Under the pieces are notes generated by a model. The model had not been told where the DNA came from. It made no database searches and saw nothing but the letters and a program-made list of their open reading frames with translations. This document shows positions 40,332 through 48,712 of a stretch of DNA of 64,000 nt, piece after piece. This stretch comes from Thermomonas sp. XSG (GTDB lineage: Bacteria; Pseudomonadota; Gammaproteobacteria; Xanthomonadales; Xanthomonadaceae): contig NZ_CP061497.1 in the NCBI RefSeq assembly GCF_014678725.1, positions 806,001 to 870,000 of the forward strand, in the 5' to 3' direction. A program made the translations under genes and the position numbers. The number at the start of each line of letters is the position of its first letter. Within the stretch, counting starts at the first letter, position 1.

Positions 40332-40357
40332 CGAACCCCGCATCGCTGCGGGGTTCG
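40332..40357 (-). other. 11-bp perfect hairpin in the rpsN-rpsH gap
   Basis: On either strand CGAACCCCGCA pairs with TGCGGGGTTCG around a 4-nt loop (TCGC on plus, GCGA on minus, a GNRA tetraloop in the transcript). It lies 52 bp after rpsN inside a 177-bp gap that otherwise shows nothing coding. No T-run follows, so RNA stability or processing is more likely than termination. Confidence 0.75.
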
Positions 40358-40409
40358 GGAACCGCCACCGCCGCTTCCGCGACAGGTAGCGGATCAGTAT
40401 AGCAGGTTT

Positions 40410-40715
40410 TTACCAGCTCGCCTTGCGCAGGCCAGGCACGTCGCCGCGCATGGTGGCTTCGCGCAGCTTGTTGCGACCGAGGCCGAACTTGCTGTAGACC
40501 GCACGCGGGCGACCGGTCAGGGCGCAGCGGGTGGTCTGGCGGGACGGCGAGGAGTCGCGCGGCAGCTTCTGCAGCTTGGTCGCGGCCACCATCTTGTCCT
40601 CGTAGGAGGCGTCCTGGCTGGCGATGACCTTCTTCAGCGCCTCACGCTTGGCGGCGTGCTGCTTGGCCAGCTTGGCGCGCTTGGCCTCGCGGTTGATCAT
40701 GGAAGTCTTGGCCAT
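40410..40715 (-). CDS. rpsN: 30S ribosomal protein S14 (zinc-free form)
   Basis: A 101-residue S14 of the long type. It has the conserved end [39 protein letters not shown] but only one cysteine, so the zinc-binding CxxC pairs of the short S14 are absent. This form is not sensitive to zinc limitation. It follows rplE by 10 bp. Confidence 0.97.
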   Translation of the reverse strand: MAKTSMINREAKRAKLAKQHAAKREALKKVIASQDASYEDKMVAATKLQKLPRDSSPSRQTTRCALTGRPRAVYSKFGLGRNKLREATMRGDVPGLRKASW

Positions 40716-40725
40716 GACGTGTCCT

Positions 40726-41268
40726 TTAGTTGCGGAACGGGAAGCGGAAGGCCTCGAGCAGGGCCTTGGCCTCGGCGTCGGTCTTCGCGGTGGTGGTGAT
40801 GGCGATATCCATGCCGCGCATCGCGTCGACGGCGTCGAAGTCGATCTCCGGGAAGATGATCTGCTCCTTCACGCCCATGTTGTAGTTGCCACGACCGTCG
40901 AACGAACGGCCCGACACGCCGCGGAAGTCGCGCACGCGCGGCAGCGAGATGTTGATCAGGCGATCCAGGAACTCGAACATCTGGGCGCGGCGCAGGGTGA
41001 CCTTGCAACCGATCGGCCAGCCGTCGCGGATCTTGAACGAAGCGACCGACACGCGCGACTTGGTGACCACCGGCTTCTGGCCGGAGATCTTGGTCATGTC
41101 GGCGACGGCGTTCTCAAGCACCTTCTTGTTGGTCGCCGCTTCGCCAACGCCCATGTTCAGCGTGACCTTGACGAGCTTCGGGACCTGCATCGGATTGGTG
41201 TAGCCGAACTGCTGCATCAGCTTCGGCACCACTTCTTCCTTGTAGAACTTTTCGAGACGGGTGGTCAT
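40726..41268 (-). CDS. rplE: 50S ribosomal protein L5
   Basis: A 180-residue L5 that binds 5S rRNA and contacts P-site tRNA. ATG 41268 gives [32 protein letters not shown]; the longer frame upstream lies in rplX. The conserved core includes [31 protein letters not shown] and [23 protein letters not shown]. Its start lies 1 bp after the rplX stop. Confidence 0.97.
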   Translation of the reverse strand: MTTRLEKFYKEEVVPKLMQQFGYTNPMQVPKLVKVTLNMGVGEAATNKKVLENAVADMTKISGQKPVVTKSRVSVASFKIRDGWPIGCKVTLRRAQMFEFLDRLINISLPRVRDFRGVSGRSFDGRGNYNMGVKEQIIFPEIDFDAVDAMRGMDIAITTTAKTDAEAKALLEAFRFPFRN

Positions 41269-41269
41269 G

Positions 41270-41584
41270 TCAGATAGCCTCGCCGCTGGAGCGGAACACG
41301 CGGATGCGCTTTCCATTCTCGAGCACCTTGGTGGCAACGCGTTCGCCCTTGCCCGTCGCCGGGTTCAGGAGCATCACGTTGGAAATGTGGATCGACGCCT
41401 CGCGCTCGACCACGCCGCCGGGCTGGCCGGCCTGCGGGTTGGGCTTGGTGTGGCGCTTGACCAGGTTCAGGTTGGCAACGTAGACGCGCTCGCCATCGAC
41501 GCGCACGACTTCGCCAGTCTGGCCCTTGATCTTCTTGTTGCCGGTGGTCACGACCACCTGGTCGCCCTTGCGGATACGGTTCAT
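41270..41584 (-). CDS. rplX: 50S ribosomal protein L24
   Basis: A 104-residue L24, an assembly initiator with an N-terminal KOW motif ([26 protein letters not shown]). [16 protein letters not shown] and [15 protein letters not shown] are also conserved. It follows rplN by 17 bp and is immediately followed by rplE. Confidence 0.97.
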   Translation of the reverse strand: MNRIRKGDQVVVTTGNKKIKGQTGEVVRVDGERVYVANLNLVKRHTKPNPQAGQPGGVVEREASIHISNVMLLNPATGKGERVATKVLENGKRIRVFRSSGEAI

Positions 41585-41601
41585 GTTCTTCCTTCCTCCG
41601 C

Positions 41602-41970
41602 TCAGAGCACTTCAGGCGCGAGCGAGACGATCTTCATGAACTTCTCGGTACGCAGCTCACGGGTAACGGGCCCGAAGATGCGAGTGCCGATCGGCTCTTG
41701 CTTGTTGTTCAGCAGCACGGCGGCGTTGCCGTCGAAGCGGATCAGCGAACCGTCCGCGCGGCGCACGCCCTTCCGGGTGCGGACCACGACGGCGTCGTAG
41801 ACGTCGCCCTTCTTCACCTTGCCGCGCGGAATCGCTTCCTTCACCGACACCTTGATGATGTCGCCGATGCCGGCGTAACGGCGCTTCGAGCCGCCGAGCA
41901 CCTTGATGCACATCAGTTCCTTGGCACCCGAGTTGTCGGCAACGTCGAGAAAGCTCTGCATCTGGATCAT
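41602..41970 (-). CDS. rplN: 50S ribosomal protein L14
   Basis: A 122-residue L14, [33 protein letters not shown], with the family signature [12 protein letters not shown] and [28 protein letters not shown]. It forms part of the inter-subunit bridge. In E. coli it begins the spc operon behind its own promoter; only 15 bp separate it from rpsQ here, so S10 and spc genes are probably one transcript. Confidence 0.97.
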   Translation of the reverse strand: MIQMQSFLDVADNSGAKELMCIKVLGGSKRRYAGIGDIIKVSVKEAIPRGKVKKGDVYDAVVVRTRKGVRRADGSLIRFDGNAAVLLNNKQEPIGTRIFGPVTRELRTEKFMKIVSLAPEVL

Positions 41971-41985
41971 GGCTGTCTCTCCTGC

Positions 41986-42249
41986 TTACTCGGCGGCACG
42001 CGTGATGACTTCCACCACGCGCCAGTTCTTGGTCTTGGACATCGGTGCGCATTCCGCCACGCGGACGACGTCACCTTCGTTGCAGGTGTTGTCGGCGTCG
42101 TGGGCGTGCAGCTTGGTCGAGCGACGGATGTACTTGCCGTACAACGCGTGCTTGACCTGGCGCTCGACGAGCACCGTCACGGTCTTGTCCATCTTGTTGC
42201 TGACGACGCGGCCTTCGACCGTGTGCAGCTTCTTGGTTTGTTCAGTCAT
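41986..42249 (-). CDS. rpsQ: 30S ribosomal protein S17
   Basis: An 87-residue S17 with the oligonucleotide-binding fold, containing [40 protein letters not shown]. The usual C-terminal signature is [14 protein letters not shown]. It lies 11 bp after rpmC. Confidence 0.97.
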   Translation of the reverse strand: MTEQTKKLHTVEGRVVSNKMDKTVTVLVERQVKHALYGKYIRRSTKLHAHDADNTCNEGDVVRVAECAPMSKTKNWRVVEVITRAAE

Positions 42250-42260
42250 GTCTGCCTTCC

Positions 42261-42467
42261 TTACTTCGACGCGCTGTTCTGCAGCGCGCCAAGCAGCGTG
42301 TTGACGCGAGCGATCTCGCGGCGCACGCGGCGGGGCTCGTTGGTCTTGGACGGGGGCAGCTGGCCGGTGGCCTTCTGCATCCGCAGCGCGAAGCGCTCCT
42401 TCTGCAGCTCGACCAGATGGGCCTTCAGCTCGTCCGCCGACTTCTGACGCAGTTGCTTGAGTTCCAT
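42261..42467 (-). CDS. rpmC: 50S ribosomal protein L29
   Basis: A 68-residue helical L29 at the tunnel exit, [38 protein letters not shown], followed by [14 protein letters not shown]. The rplP stop and the rpmC start share one base (TGATG), so translation is probably coupled. Confidence 0.96.
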   Translation of the reverse strand: MELKQLRQKSADELKAHLVELQKERFALRMQKATGQLPPSKTNEPRRVRREIARVNTLLGALQNSASK

Positions 42468-42880
42468 CAGCGCACCGTCCGGGTCACGAAAGTGGTGGTG
42501 ACCGAGAGCTTGGCCGAAGCCAGGCGGAACGCCTCGCGCGCGATTTCCTCGCTGACGCCCTCGATCTCGTAGATCATGCGGCCGGGCTGGATCTGGGCGA
42601 CCCAGTACTCCACGTTGCCCTTACCGGAGCCCATGCGGACTTCGATCGGCTTCTTGGTGATCGGCTTGTCGGGGAACACGCGGATCCACATCTTGCCGCC
42701 ACGCTTCACGTAACGGCTGATGGAACGGCGCGCGGCCTCGATCTGGCGAGCGGTGAGCTGGCCGGTGGCGGTCGCCTTCAGGCCGAACTCGCCGAAGCTG
42801 ACCGCGTTGGCGCTCCAGCTCAGGCCCTCATTCCGGCCCTTGTGGACCTTGCGGTATTTGGTTCGCTTGGGTTGCAACAT
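42467..42880 (-). CDS. rplP: 50S ribosomal protein L16
   Basis: A 137-residue L16, [36 protein letters not shown], with the conserved [35 protein letters not shown]. It organises A-site tRNA contacts, and its Arg81 region (PIEVRMGSG) is the hydroxylation site in species that have YcfD. It lies 3 bp after rpsC. Confidence 0.97.
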   Translation of the reverse strand: MLQPKRTKYRKVHKGRNEGLSWSANAVSFGEFGLKATATGQLTARQIEAARRSISRYVKRGGKMWIRVFPDKPITKKPIEVRMGSGKGNVEYWVAQIQPGRMIYEIEGVSEEIAREAFRLASAKLSVTTTFVTRTVR

Positions 42881-42883
42881 GAT

Positions 42884-43642
42884 TTATTCCCTCGCTTCGC
42901 CGCGCTCGGCGCGGTCGCCACGGTCACGGCGCGGACCACGCGGACGCTCACGGTCACGGTCGCCGCCACGCGGTGCCGGGGTGTCGTCCTGCTTCTCCTG
43001 GCCAACCTGGGAGAAATCGAAGATCTCGCCCTTGTAGACCCACACCTTGATGCCGATGATGCCGTACGTGGTCTTCGCTTCCGCGAAGCCGTAATCGATG
43101 TCCGCACGCAGGGTGTGCAGCGGCACGCGGCCTTCGCGGTACCACTCGGAACGGGCGATCTCAGCACCGTTCAGGCGGCCGGCCACGTTGACCTTGATGC
43201 CCAGCGCACCGAGGCGCATCGCGTTGCCCACCGCGCGCTTCATGGCGCGGCGGAACATGATGCGGCGCTCCAGCTGCTGGGCGATGGACTCGGCCACCAG
43301 CTGCGCGTCGAGTTCCGGCTTGCGGACTTCGGTGACGTTGATGTGCGCCGGCACGCCGAGCACATCGGACACTTCCTTGCGCAGCTTCTCGATGTCCTCG
43401 CCTCGCTTGCCGATCACCACGCCCGGACGGGCGGTGTGGATGGTCACGCGGGCGTTGTTGGCGGGACGCTCGATCAGGATCTTGCTGATGCCGGCCTGGG
43501 CCAGCTTCTTGCGCAGCATGTCGCGGACGCGGAGGTCGGCCGACAGGAACTCGGCGAACTGCTTCTTGCCGGCATACCACTTGGAGTTCCAGTCCTTGGC
43601 GATGCCCAGGCGGATGCCGATCGGATTGACTTTGTGACCCAT
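42884..43642 (-). CDS. rpsC: 30S ribosomal protein S3
   Basis: A 252-residue S3. It has a KH domain around residues 40-110 ([25 protein letters not shown]) and the S3 signature [31 protein letters not shown]. The last 30 or so residues form a charged Arg/Asp/Glu/Gly tail ([20 protein letters not shown]) not found in E. coli S3 (233 aa). It lies 2 bp after rplV. Confidence 0.97.
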   Translation of the reverse strand: MGHKVNPIGIRLGIAKDWNSKWYAGKKQFAEFLSADLRVRDMLRKKLAQAGISKILIERPANNARVTIHTARPGVVIGKRGEDIEKLRKEVSDVLGVPAHINVTEVRKPELDAQLVAESIAQQLERRIMFRRAMKRAVGNAMRLGALGIKVNVAGRLNGAEIARSEWYREGRVPLHTLRADIDYGFAEAKTTYGIIGIKVWVYKGEIFDFSQVGQEKQDDTPAPRGGDRDRERPRGPRRDRGDRAERGEARE

Positions 43643-43644
43643 GA

Positions 43645-43980
43645 TTACTTGCCCTCGCCCACGACCACGGTGATGTGGCTGGTGCGCTTGGTGATGCGCG
43701 TGCCACGGCCCTTCGCACGCGCCATGAAGCGCTTCAGCGAGGGACCCTCATCGACCATGATGGTCTTGACCTTGAGCTCGTCCGCATCGGCGCCGTTGTT
43801 GTTCTCGGCGTTCGAAGCAGCCGAGAACACGACCTTGTAGATCATGCCGGCGGCCTTCTTGTCCGAGAACTTCAGCAGATCGAGCGCACGGGCCACGGGG
43901 AGGCCGCGCACCTGGTCAGCGACCAGGCGGACCTTCTGGGCGGAGATGCGCGCACTGCGCAGGACGGCTTTCGCTTCCAT
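43645..43980 (-). CDS. rplV: 50S ribosomal protein L22
   Basis: A 111-residue L22 whose beta-hairpin lines the exit tunnel, [33 protein letters not shown], ending [21 protein letters not shown]. The start at 43980 is chosen because AAGGAG abuts the ATG at 43986 with no spacing but is 6 bp from the second ATG. It follows rpsS by 10 bp. Confidence 0.96.
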   Translation of the reverse strand: MEAKAVLRSARISAQKVRLVADQVRGLPVARALDLLKFSDKKAAGMIYKVVFSAASNAENNNGADADELKVKTIMVDEGPSLKRFMARAKGRGTRITKRTSHITVVVGEGK

Positions 43981-43990
43981 GGTCATCTCC

Positions 43991-44257
43991 TTACTTCCCC
44001 TTCTTGTCGCCGCCATGACCCTTGAACGTACGGGTCACGGCGAATTCGCCAAGCTTGTGGCCAATCATGTTCTCGTTGACCAGCACCGGAACATGGTTCT
44101 TGCCGTTGTGCACGGCGATGGTGAACCCGATCATTTCCGGCAGGATCGTCGAGCGACGCGACCAGGTCTTGATCGGCTTCTTGCTGCTACCCGCGGTCTC
44201 CACCTTCTTCTGCAGATGGTGGTCGATGAACGGGCCTTTCTTGAGTGAACGTGCCAT
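43991..44257 (-). CDS. rpsS: 30S ribosomal protein S19
   Basis: An 88-residue S19 of the 30S head, [20 protein letters not shown], with the signature [38 protein letters not shown]. It lies 6 bp after rplB. Confidence 0.97.
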   Translation of the reverse strand: MARSLKKGPFIDHHLQKKVETAGSSKKPIKTWSRRSTILPEMIGFTIAVHNGKNHVPVLVNENMIGHKLGEFAVTRTFKGHGGDKKGK

Positions 44258-44263
44258 TGCCGA

Positions 44264-45091
44264 TTAGCTCCTGCGATCGCGCACGATGAACTGCTGGGTG
44301 CGCTTGTTCTTGCGGGTCTTGTAACCCTTGGTCGGCACGCCCCACGGGGTGACCGGATGCGGGTTGCCCTGGCCTGCCTTCGCCTCACCACCACCGTGCG
44401 GGTGGTCGACCGGGTTCATGGCCGCGCCGCGGACGGTCGGCTTGACGCCGCGCCAGCGTGCGGCACCGGCCTTGCCGAGCTTCTGCAGGCCATGCTCGTC
44501 ATTGCTGACTTCGCCGATGGTCGCGCGGCACTCGGCCGGCACCTTGCGCATTTCGCCGGAGCGCAGGCGCAGGGTGGCGTAGACGCCTTCGCGGGCGACC
44601 AACTGCACGCCGGCGCCAGCGGCACGGGCGAGCTGCGCGCCCTTGCCCGGCTTCATCTCGATGCAGTGGATCGTGGAACCCACCGGGATGTTGCGCAGCG
44701 GCAGGGTGTTGCCGGCCTTGATCGGGGCGTCGCGGCCCGCGATCACCTGGTCGCCGGCCTTGAGGCCCTTCGGTGCGATGATGTAGCGGCGCTCGCCGTC
44801 GGCGTAGCACAGCAGCGCGATGTGCGCGGTGCGGTTGGGATCGTACTCGATGCGCTCGACGCGGGCCGGGATGCCCTCCTTGTCGCGCTTGAAGTCGATG
44901 ATGCGGTAATGCTGCTTGTGCCCACCACCGATGTGGCGGGTGGTGATGCGGCCGTGGTGGTTGCGACCACCGGTCCGGCTCTGCTTTTCAACCAGCGGCG
45001 CGTAGGGCGCGCCCTTGTGCAGATCCGGCGTCACCACGCGGACCATCGAGCGACGGCCGGCCGAGGTGGGCTTGAATGTCATCAGTGCCAT
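44264..45091 (-). CDS. rplB: 50S ribosomal protein L2
   Basis: A 275-residue L2 near the peptidyl transferase centre, needed for subunit association. Conserved segments include [49 protein letters not shown], and the C-terminal [21 protein letters not shown] with the key histidine (HPHGGGE). It follows rplW by 10 bp. Confidence 0.98.
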   Translation of the reverse strand: MALMTFKPTSAGRRSMVRVVTPDLHKGAPYAPLVEKQSRTGGRNHHGRITTRHIGGGHKQHYRIIDFKRDKEGIPARVERIEYDPNRTAHIALLCYADGERRYIIAPKGLKAGDQVIAGRDAPIKAGNTLPLRNIPVGSTIHCIEMKPGKGAQLARAAGAGVQLVAREGVYATLRLRSGEMRKVPAECRATIGEVSNDEHGLQKLGKAGAARWRGVKPTVRGAAMNPVDHPHGGGEAKAGQGNPHPVTPWGVPTKGYKTRKNKRTQQFIVRDRRS

Positions 45092-45101
45092 GGTTCGTTC
45101 C

Positions 45102-45401
45102 TCAGGCCGAGGCCGTCATCACGTCGATCGCCTGGCCTTCGGCCAGGGTGACGTACGCCTTGCGCCAATCGCCGCGACGGCCCTGGCGGAACTTGAAGGA
45201 CTTGGACTTGCCCTTCACGTTCACCACGTTGACCGCCTCGACCTTGACGTCGAAGATCTTCTCGACCGCCGCCTTGACATCAGCCTTGGTGGCGGTCTTC
45301 GCGATTTCGAAGACGTATTGGTTGGAGACTTCCTGCAGGCGCGCGGTCTTTTCGGACACGCGCGGCGCACGGATCACTTCGTACAGGTTTGCGGCGCTCA
45401 T
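45102..45401 (-). CDS. rplW: 50S ribosomal protein L23
   Basis: A 99-residue L23, a docking site for trigger factor and SRP at the tunnel exit. ATG 45401 is chosen over the GTG at 45410 because GAGGAG, lying inside the end of rplD, is 8 bp before it. The ATG overlaps the rplD stop (ATGA), indicating coupling. Motifs are [14 protein letters not shown] and [27 protein letters not shown]. Confidence 0.95.
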   Translation of the reverse strand: MSAANLYEVIRAPRVSEKTARLQEVSNQYVFEIAKTATKADVKAAVEKIFDVKVEAVNVVNVKGKSKSFKFRQGRRGDWRKAYVTLAEGQAIDVMTASA

Positions 45402-46000
45402 GCCAGCCACTCCTCGATCTTCTTCACCGCGTCGGTGGTCACCAGCACGGTATCGGCGCCGACCAGGGCGACCGGATCCAGGCCCTGCACGTCACGTACC
45501 TGCACGTAGGGCAGGTTGCGAGCGGACAGGTACAGGTTGTCGGTCGCTTCCTCGGTGACGATCAGCGGACGCTTGCCGGCCTTCAGCTCGGCGAGCTTGG
45601 CCACCAGGCCCTTGGTCTTCGGCGCGTCGATGTCGAACGACTCGACCACGGTGATCCGGCCCTGGCGGTTCAGCTCGGACAGGATCGACGAGATCGCAGC
45701 GCGGTACATCTTGCGGTTGACCTTCTGCGCGAAGCTGCGCGGCTTGGCCGCGAAGGTCACGCCGCCACCGACGAAGATCGGGGCCGTCAGGGCGCCATGA
45801 CGCGCGCCGCCACCCTTCTGCTTCTTCGACTTCTTGGTGGTGCCATTGACTTCCGAACGGGTCTTCTGGGCCTTGGTGCCGGCACGACCAGCGTTGCGGT
45901 ACGCCACGACGACCTGATGGACTAGGTCTTCACTGAAGGCGCGATCGAACACTGCCTCGGAGACCGCCAGCTTGGCGCCGCCATTGATATTCAGTTCCAT
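45398..46000 (-). CDS. rplD: 50S ribosomal protein L4
   Basis: A 200-residue L4 with the tunnel-constriction loop region [35 protein letters not shown]. In E. coli and related gammaproteobacteria L4 also represses the S10 operon by acting on its leader. The leader before rpsJ here is structured, but L4 control is not shown. It starts 2 bp after rplC. Confidence 0.97.
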   Translation of the reverse strand: MELNINGGAKLAVSEAVFDRAFSEDLVHQVVVAYRNAGRAGTKAQKTRSEVNGTTKKSKKQKGGGARHGALTAPIFVGGGVTFAAKPRSFAQKVNRKMYRAAISSILSELNRQGRITVVESFDIDAPKTKGLVAKLAELKAGKRPLIVTEEATDNLYLSARNLPYVQVRDVQGLDPVALVGADTVLVTTDAVKKIEEWLA

Positions 46001-46002
46001 GA

Positions 46003-46659
46003 TCAGACTCCCTTGCTCGTCGGGCGCACGATCACGTCGCCGCCCGGCGCACCCGGAATCGCGCCACGCACGGCGATCAGGCCGCGCTCGGCGTCGACCT
46101 TCACGACCCGCAGGTTCTGCGTGGTCTGGGTGACGTGGCCCATGTGGCCGGCCATCTTCTTGCCCGGGAACACGCGGCCCGGCGTCTGGCGCTGGCCGAT
46201 CGAACCCGGCGCGCGATGCGACAGCGAGTTACCGTGGGTGGCATCACCCATCTTGAAGTTCCAGCGCTTGATCGTGCCCTGGAAGCCCTTGCCCTTGGTC
46301 ACGCCCTGGACGTCGACGATCTGGCCCTCACTGAAAATGTCGGCCTTGATCTCGCCACCCACCTCGAAACCACCGATCTGGTCAGCTTCAACGCGCAGCT
46401 CCCACAGGCCACGACCCGCTTCCACCTTGGCCTTGGCCAGGTGGCCGGTGGCCGGCTTGGTCAGCAGGCTGGCGCGCTTGACGCCCGCGGTCACCTGCAC
46501 GGCGCTGTAGCCGTCGGTTTCCACGGTCTTGATCTGGGTGATGCGGTTCGGCGTGGCTTCGATCAGGGTCACCGGCACGGCCTTGCCGTCTTCGGTGAAC
46601 ATGCGGCTCATACCGGCCTTGCGACCGACGATACCGAGCGAATACTTCTTCGCGCTCAT
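46003..46659 (-). CDS. rplC: 50S ribosomal protein L3
   Basis: A 218-residue L3, an early assembly protein near the peptidyl transferase centre. Conserved parts are [28 protein letters not shown] and the [40 protein letters not shown] loop; its Gln in [10 protein letters not shown] is the usual PrmB methylation site. GAGGAG overlaps the rpsJ stop region, 11 bp upstream. Confidence 0.97.
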   Translation of the reverse strand: MSAKKYSLGIVGRKAGMSRMFTEDGKAVPVTLIEATPNRITQIKTVETDGYSAVQVTAGVKRASLLTKPATGHLAKAKVEAGRGLWELRVEADQIGGFEVGGEIKADIFSEGQIVDVQGVTKGKGFQGTIKRWNFKMGDATHGNSLSHRAPGSIGQRQTPGRVFPGKKMAGHMGHVTQTTQNLRVVKVDAERGLIAVRGAIPGAPGGDVIVRPTSKGV

Positions 46660-46670
46660 CTCGGTTCTCC

Positions 46671-46982
<312 letters not shown>

Positions 46983-46997
46983 GGGAGGAATGCCTCG

Positions 46998-47011
46998 TGT
47001 TCTAAAGAGCG
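46998..47011 (-). promoter_or_regulatory. boxA-like element upstream of rpsJ (nusE)
   Basis: On the minus strand the sequence is CGCTCTTTAGAACA. The core CGCTCTTTA matches rRNA boxA (TGCTCTTTAACA) and the lambda nut boxA CGCTCTTA core, with two extra bases before AACA. The product of the gene immediately downstream, S10/NusE, is the boxA-binding partner of NusB. Confidence 0.5.
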
Positions 47012-47198
47012 ACAGGTGCGGCGGCGTTGGGTGCGCCACACCCCGTGAATACAACGGGTCTTGCGGGTTCCAGCATGCGTCCTGCATGCAATTTGGCGAG
47101 CCGGTTGCCCGGGCCGCCAGATCAGGTTTCCATGAACGCGCCGAAAGGCCCCGCCGATATGTCCCGGACATTTCCGGAACGGACGAGGCCTTGCCACG

Positions 47199-47246
47199 CG
47201 ACATCTCCCTGTCTGGCGAACACGAAGCGCATCCTGCGCTTCATTT
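47199..47246 (-). repeat. Leader block shared with the str operon (copy A)
   Basis: A stretch of about 48 nt similar to 52075-52126 upstream of rpsL. On the plus strand the best part reads AACACGAAGCGCATCCTGCG then CTTCATTT here, against AACACGAGGCGCTTCCTGCG then ACCTCATTT there. It includes the leader hairpin; an A-U pair here is G-C in the other copy. Confidence 0.65.
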
Positions 47247-47285
47247 CGCGCCCCAATCGGAACTCAAATTCCGCCGGGGTCGTGC

Positions 47286-47315
47286 ATTCTAACGGGAGCT
47301 GGCGCGACTTTGCAA
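47286..47315 (-). promoter_or_regulatory. Promoter of the S10 operon
   Basis: On the minus strand -35 TTGCAA (47315-47310), 18-bp spacer, -10 TAGAAT (47291-47286). It stands between the tuf terminators and the S10 leader, so the S10 operon is transcribed apart from tuf. Confidence 0.75.
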
Positions 47316-47336
47316 GCCCTGATTCCGTGTCCAATA

Positions 47337-47364
47337 CGTCATTCCCGCCTCCGCGGGAATGACG
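47337..47364. repeat. REP-like 12-bp hairpin (CGTCATTCCCGC arms)
   Basis: CGTCATTCCCGC, loop CTCC, GCGGGAATGACG: a perfect 12-bp inverted repeat. The CGTCATTCCCGC...GCGGGAATGACG pattern is a dispersed intergenic palindrome in many proteobacteria. Here it lies 38 bp after tuf and 22 bp before the S10 -35, where it may back up termination. Confidence 0.8.
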
Positions 47365-47373
47365 CCAAGCCAA

Positions 47374-47393
47374 CCGCGCGCCGAAGCGCGCGG
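47374..47393 (-). terminator. UUCG tetraloop hairpin after tuf
   Basis: On the minus strand CCGCGCGC, loop TTCG, GCGCGCGG: an 8-bp stem closed by the very stable C(UUCG)G loop, 9 bp after the tuf stop. The following TTGGCTTGG is only moderately T-rich. Together with the next hairpin it probably ends the str transcript. Confidence 0.75.
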
Positions 47394-47402
47394 GGCCGCA
47401 TG

Positions 47403-48593
47403 TCACTTGATGATCTTGGCCACCACGCCGGCGCCGACGGTGCGGCCGCCTTCGCGGATCGCGAAGCGCAGGCCTTCGTCCATCGCCACCGGGTTGATCA
47501 GCGTGACCACCATCTTCACGTTGTCGCCCGGCATCACCATCTCGGTGCCTTCCGGCAGCTGGCAGGCACCGGTGATGTCGGTGGTGCGGAAGTAGAACTG
47601 CGGGCGGTAGCCCTTGAAGAACGGGGTATGACGGCCACCCTCGTCCTTCGACAGCACGTACACCTCGGCCTCGAACTCGGTGTGCGGGGTGATCGAACCC
47701 GGCTTGCACAGCACCTGACCGCGCTCCACGTCGTCACGCTTGGTGCCGCGCAGCAGCAGGCCCGCGTTGTCGCCCGCCTGGCCCTGGTCCAGCAGCTTGC
47801 GGAACATTTCCACGCCGGTCACGGTGGTCTTCTGGGTCGGACGGATACCGACGATCTCGATTTCGTCACCAACCTTGATGATGCCGCGCTCGATACGGCC
47901 GGTCACCACGGTGCCGCGACCCGAGATCGAGAACACGTCTTCCACCGGCATCAGGAACGGCTTGTCGATGTCGCGCTGCGGCTCCGGGATCCAACTGTCC
48001 AGCGCATCCACCAGCTTGATGATCGCCGGCACGCCGATCTCGCTCTGGTCGCCTTCCAGCGCCAGACGGGCCGAACCCGCAATGATCGGGGTGTCGTCGC
48101 CCGGGAAGTCGTACTTCGACAGCAGCTCGCGCACTTCCATCTCGACCAGCTCGAGCAGCTCGGCGTCGTCCACCATGTCGGCCTTGTTCAGGAACACGAC
48201 GATGTACGGCACGCCCACCTGGCGCGACAGCAGGATGTGCTCGCGGGTCTGCGGCATCGGGCCGTCAGCCGCCGAGCACACCAGGATCGCGCCGTCCATC
48301 TGCGCCGCACCCGTGATCATGTTCTTCACGTAGTCGGCGTGCCCCGGGCAGTCGACGTGCGCGTAGTGGCGGGTCGGGCTTTCGTACTCGACGTGCGCCG
48401 TCGAGATCGTGATGCCGCGCGCCTTCTCTTCCGGCGCCGCGTCGATCGCGTCATAGCCCTTGAACTCACCGCCGAAACGCTCCGCGCCCACCTTCGTCAG
48501 CGCCGCCGTCAGCGTCGTCTTGCCGTGGTCAACGTGACCGATCGTGCCCACGTTCACGTGGGGCTTGGTGCGCTCGAACTTACCCTTTGCCAT
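47403..48593 (-). CDS. tuf: Elongation factor Tu
   Basis: A 396-residue EF-Tu that delivers aminoacyl-tRNA. ATG 48593 gives [32 protein letters not shown] with the P-loop GHVDHGKT (residues 19-26). The other motifs are RGITI (switch I), [12 protein letters not shown] (switch II) and NKADMVDD. The C-terminal domains II and III are complete ([30 protein letters not shown]). It is the last gene of the str operon. Relatives often have a second tuf near secE-nusG, which would lie outside the window. Confidence 0.98.
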   Translation of the reverse strand: MAKGKFERTKPHVNVGTIGHVDHGKTTLTAALTKVGAERFGGEFKGYDAIDAAPEEKARGITISTAHVEYESPTRHYAHVDCPGHADYVKNMITGAAQMDGAILVCSAADGPMPQTREHILLSRQVGVPYIVVFLNKADMVDDAELLELVEMEVRELLSKYDFPGDDTPIIAGSARLALEGDQSEIGVPAIIKLVDALDSWIPEPQRDIDKPFLMPVEDVFSISGRGTVVTGRIERGIIKVGDEIEIVGIRPTQKTTVTGVEMFRKLLDQGQAGDNAGLLLRGTKRDDVERGQVLCKPGSITPHTEFEAEVYVLSKDEGGRHTPFFKGYRPQFYFRTTDITGACQLPEGTEMVMPGDNVKMVVTLINPVAMDEGLRFAIREGGRTVGAGVVAKIIK

Positions 48594-48672
48594 AGCCTGA
48601 AACTCCGAAGATTGGGATTTTTGACTGGGTCGCCGCACATGCGGCCACCCGGGAATAATGGTTCACGGGGAC

Positions 48673-48695
48673 CCGGGATCCACAGCGGATCCCGG
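48673..48695 (-). other. 9-bp perfect hairpin in the fusA-tuf gap
   Basis: CCGGGATCC, loop ACAGC (plus strand), GGATCCCGG, in the 119-bp gap between fusA and tuf, 17 bp after the fusA stop. No T-run follows. Probably an mRNA processing or stability element. Confidence 0.7.
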
Positions 48696-48712
48696 ACCTC
48701 GCGAGGCGGCCA

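Larger units (their letters stand above)
46983..47279 (-). ncRNA. S10 operon 5' leader (structured, about 297 nt)
   Basis: The leader runs from the predicted start near 47279 to rpsJ. About 37 nt in is a hairpin with 8-bp stem GAAGCGCA/UGCGCUUC (47242-47224). Its 3' arm plus flank (GCUUCGUGUU, 47228-47219) is complementary over 10 bp, with one G-U pair, to AACACGAGGC (47001-46992) just before rpsJ. The two pairings exclude each other. The S10 leader of E. coli binds L4; I cannot show that this leader does the same. The rest has no coding frame I can support. Confidence 0.6.
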
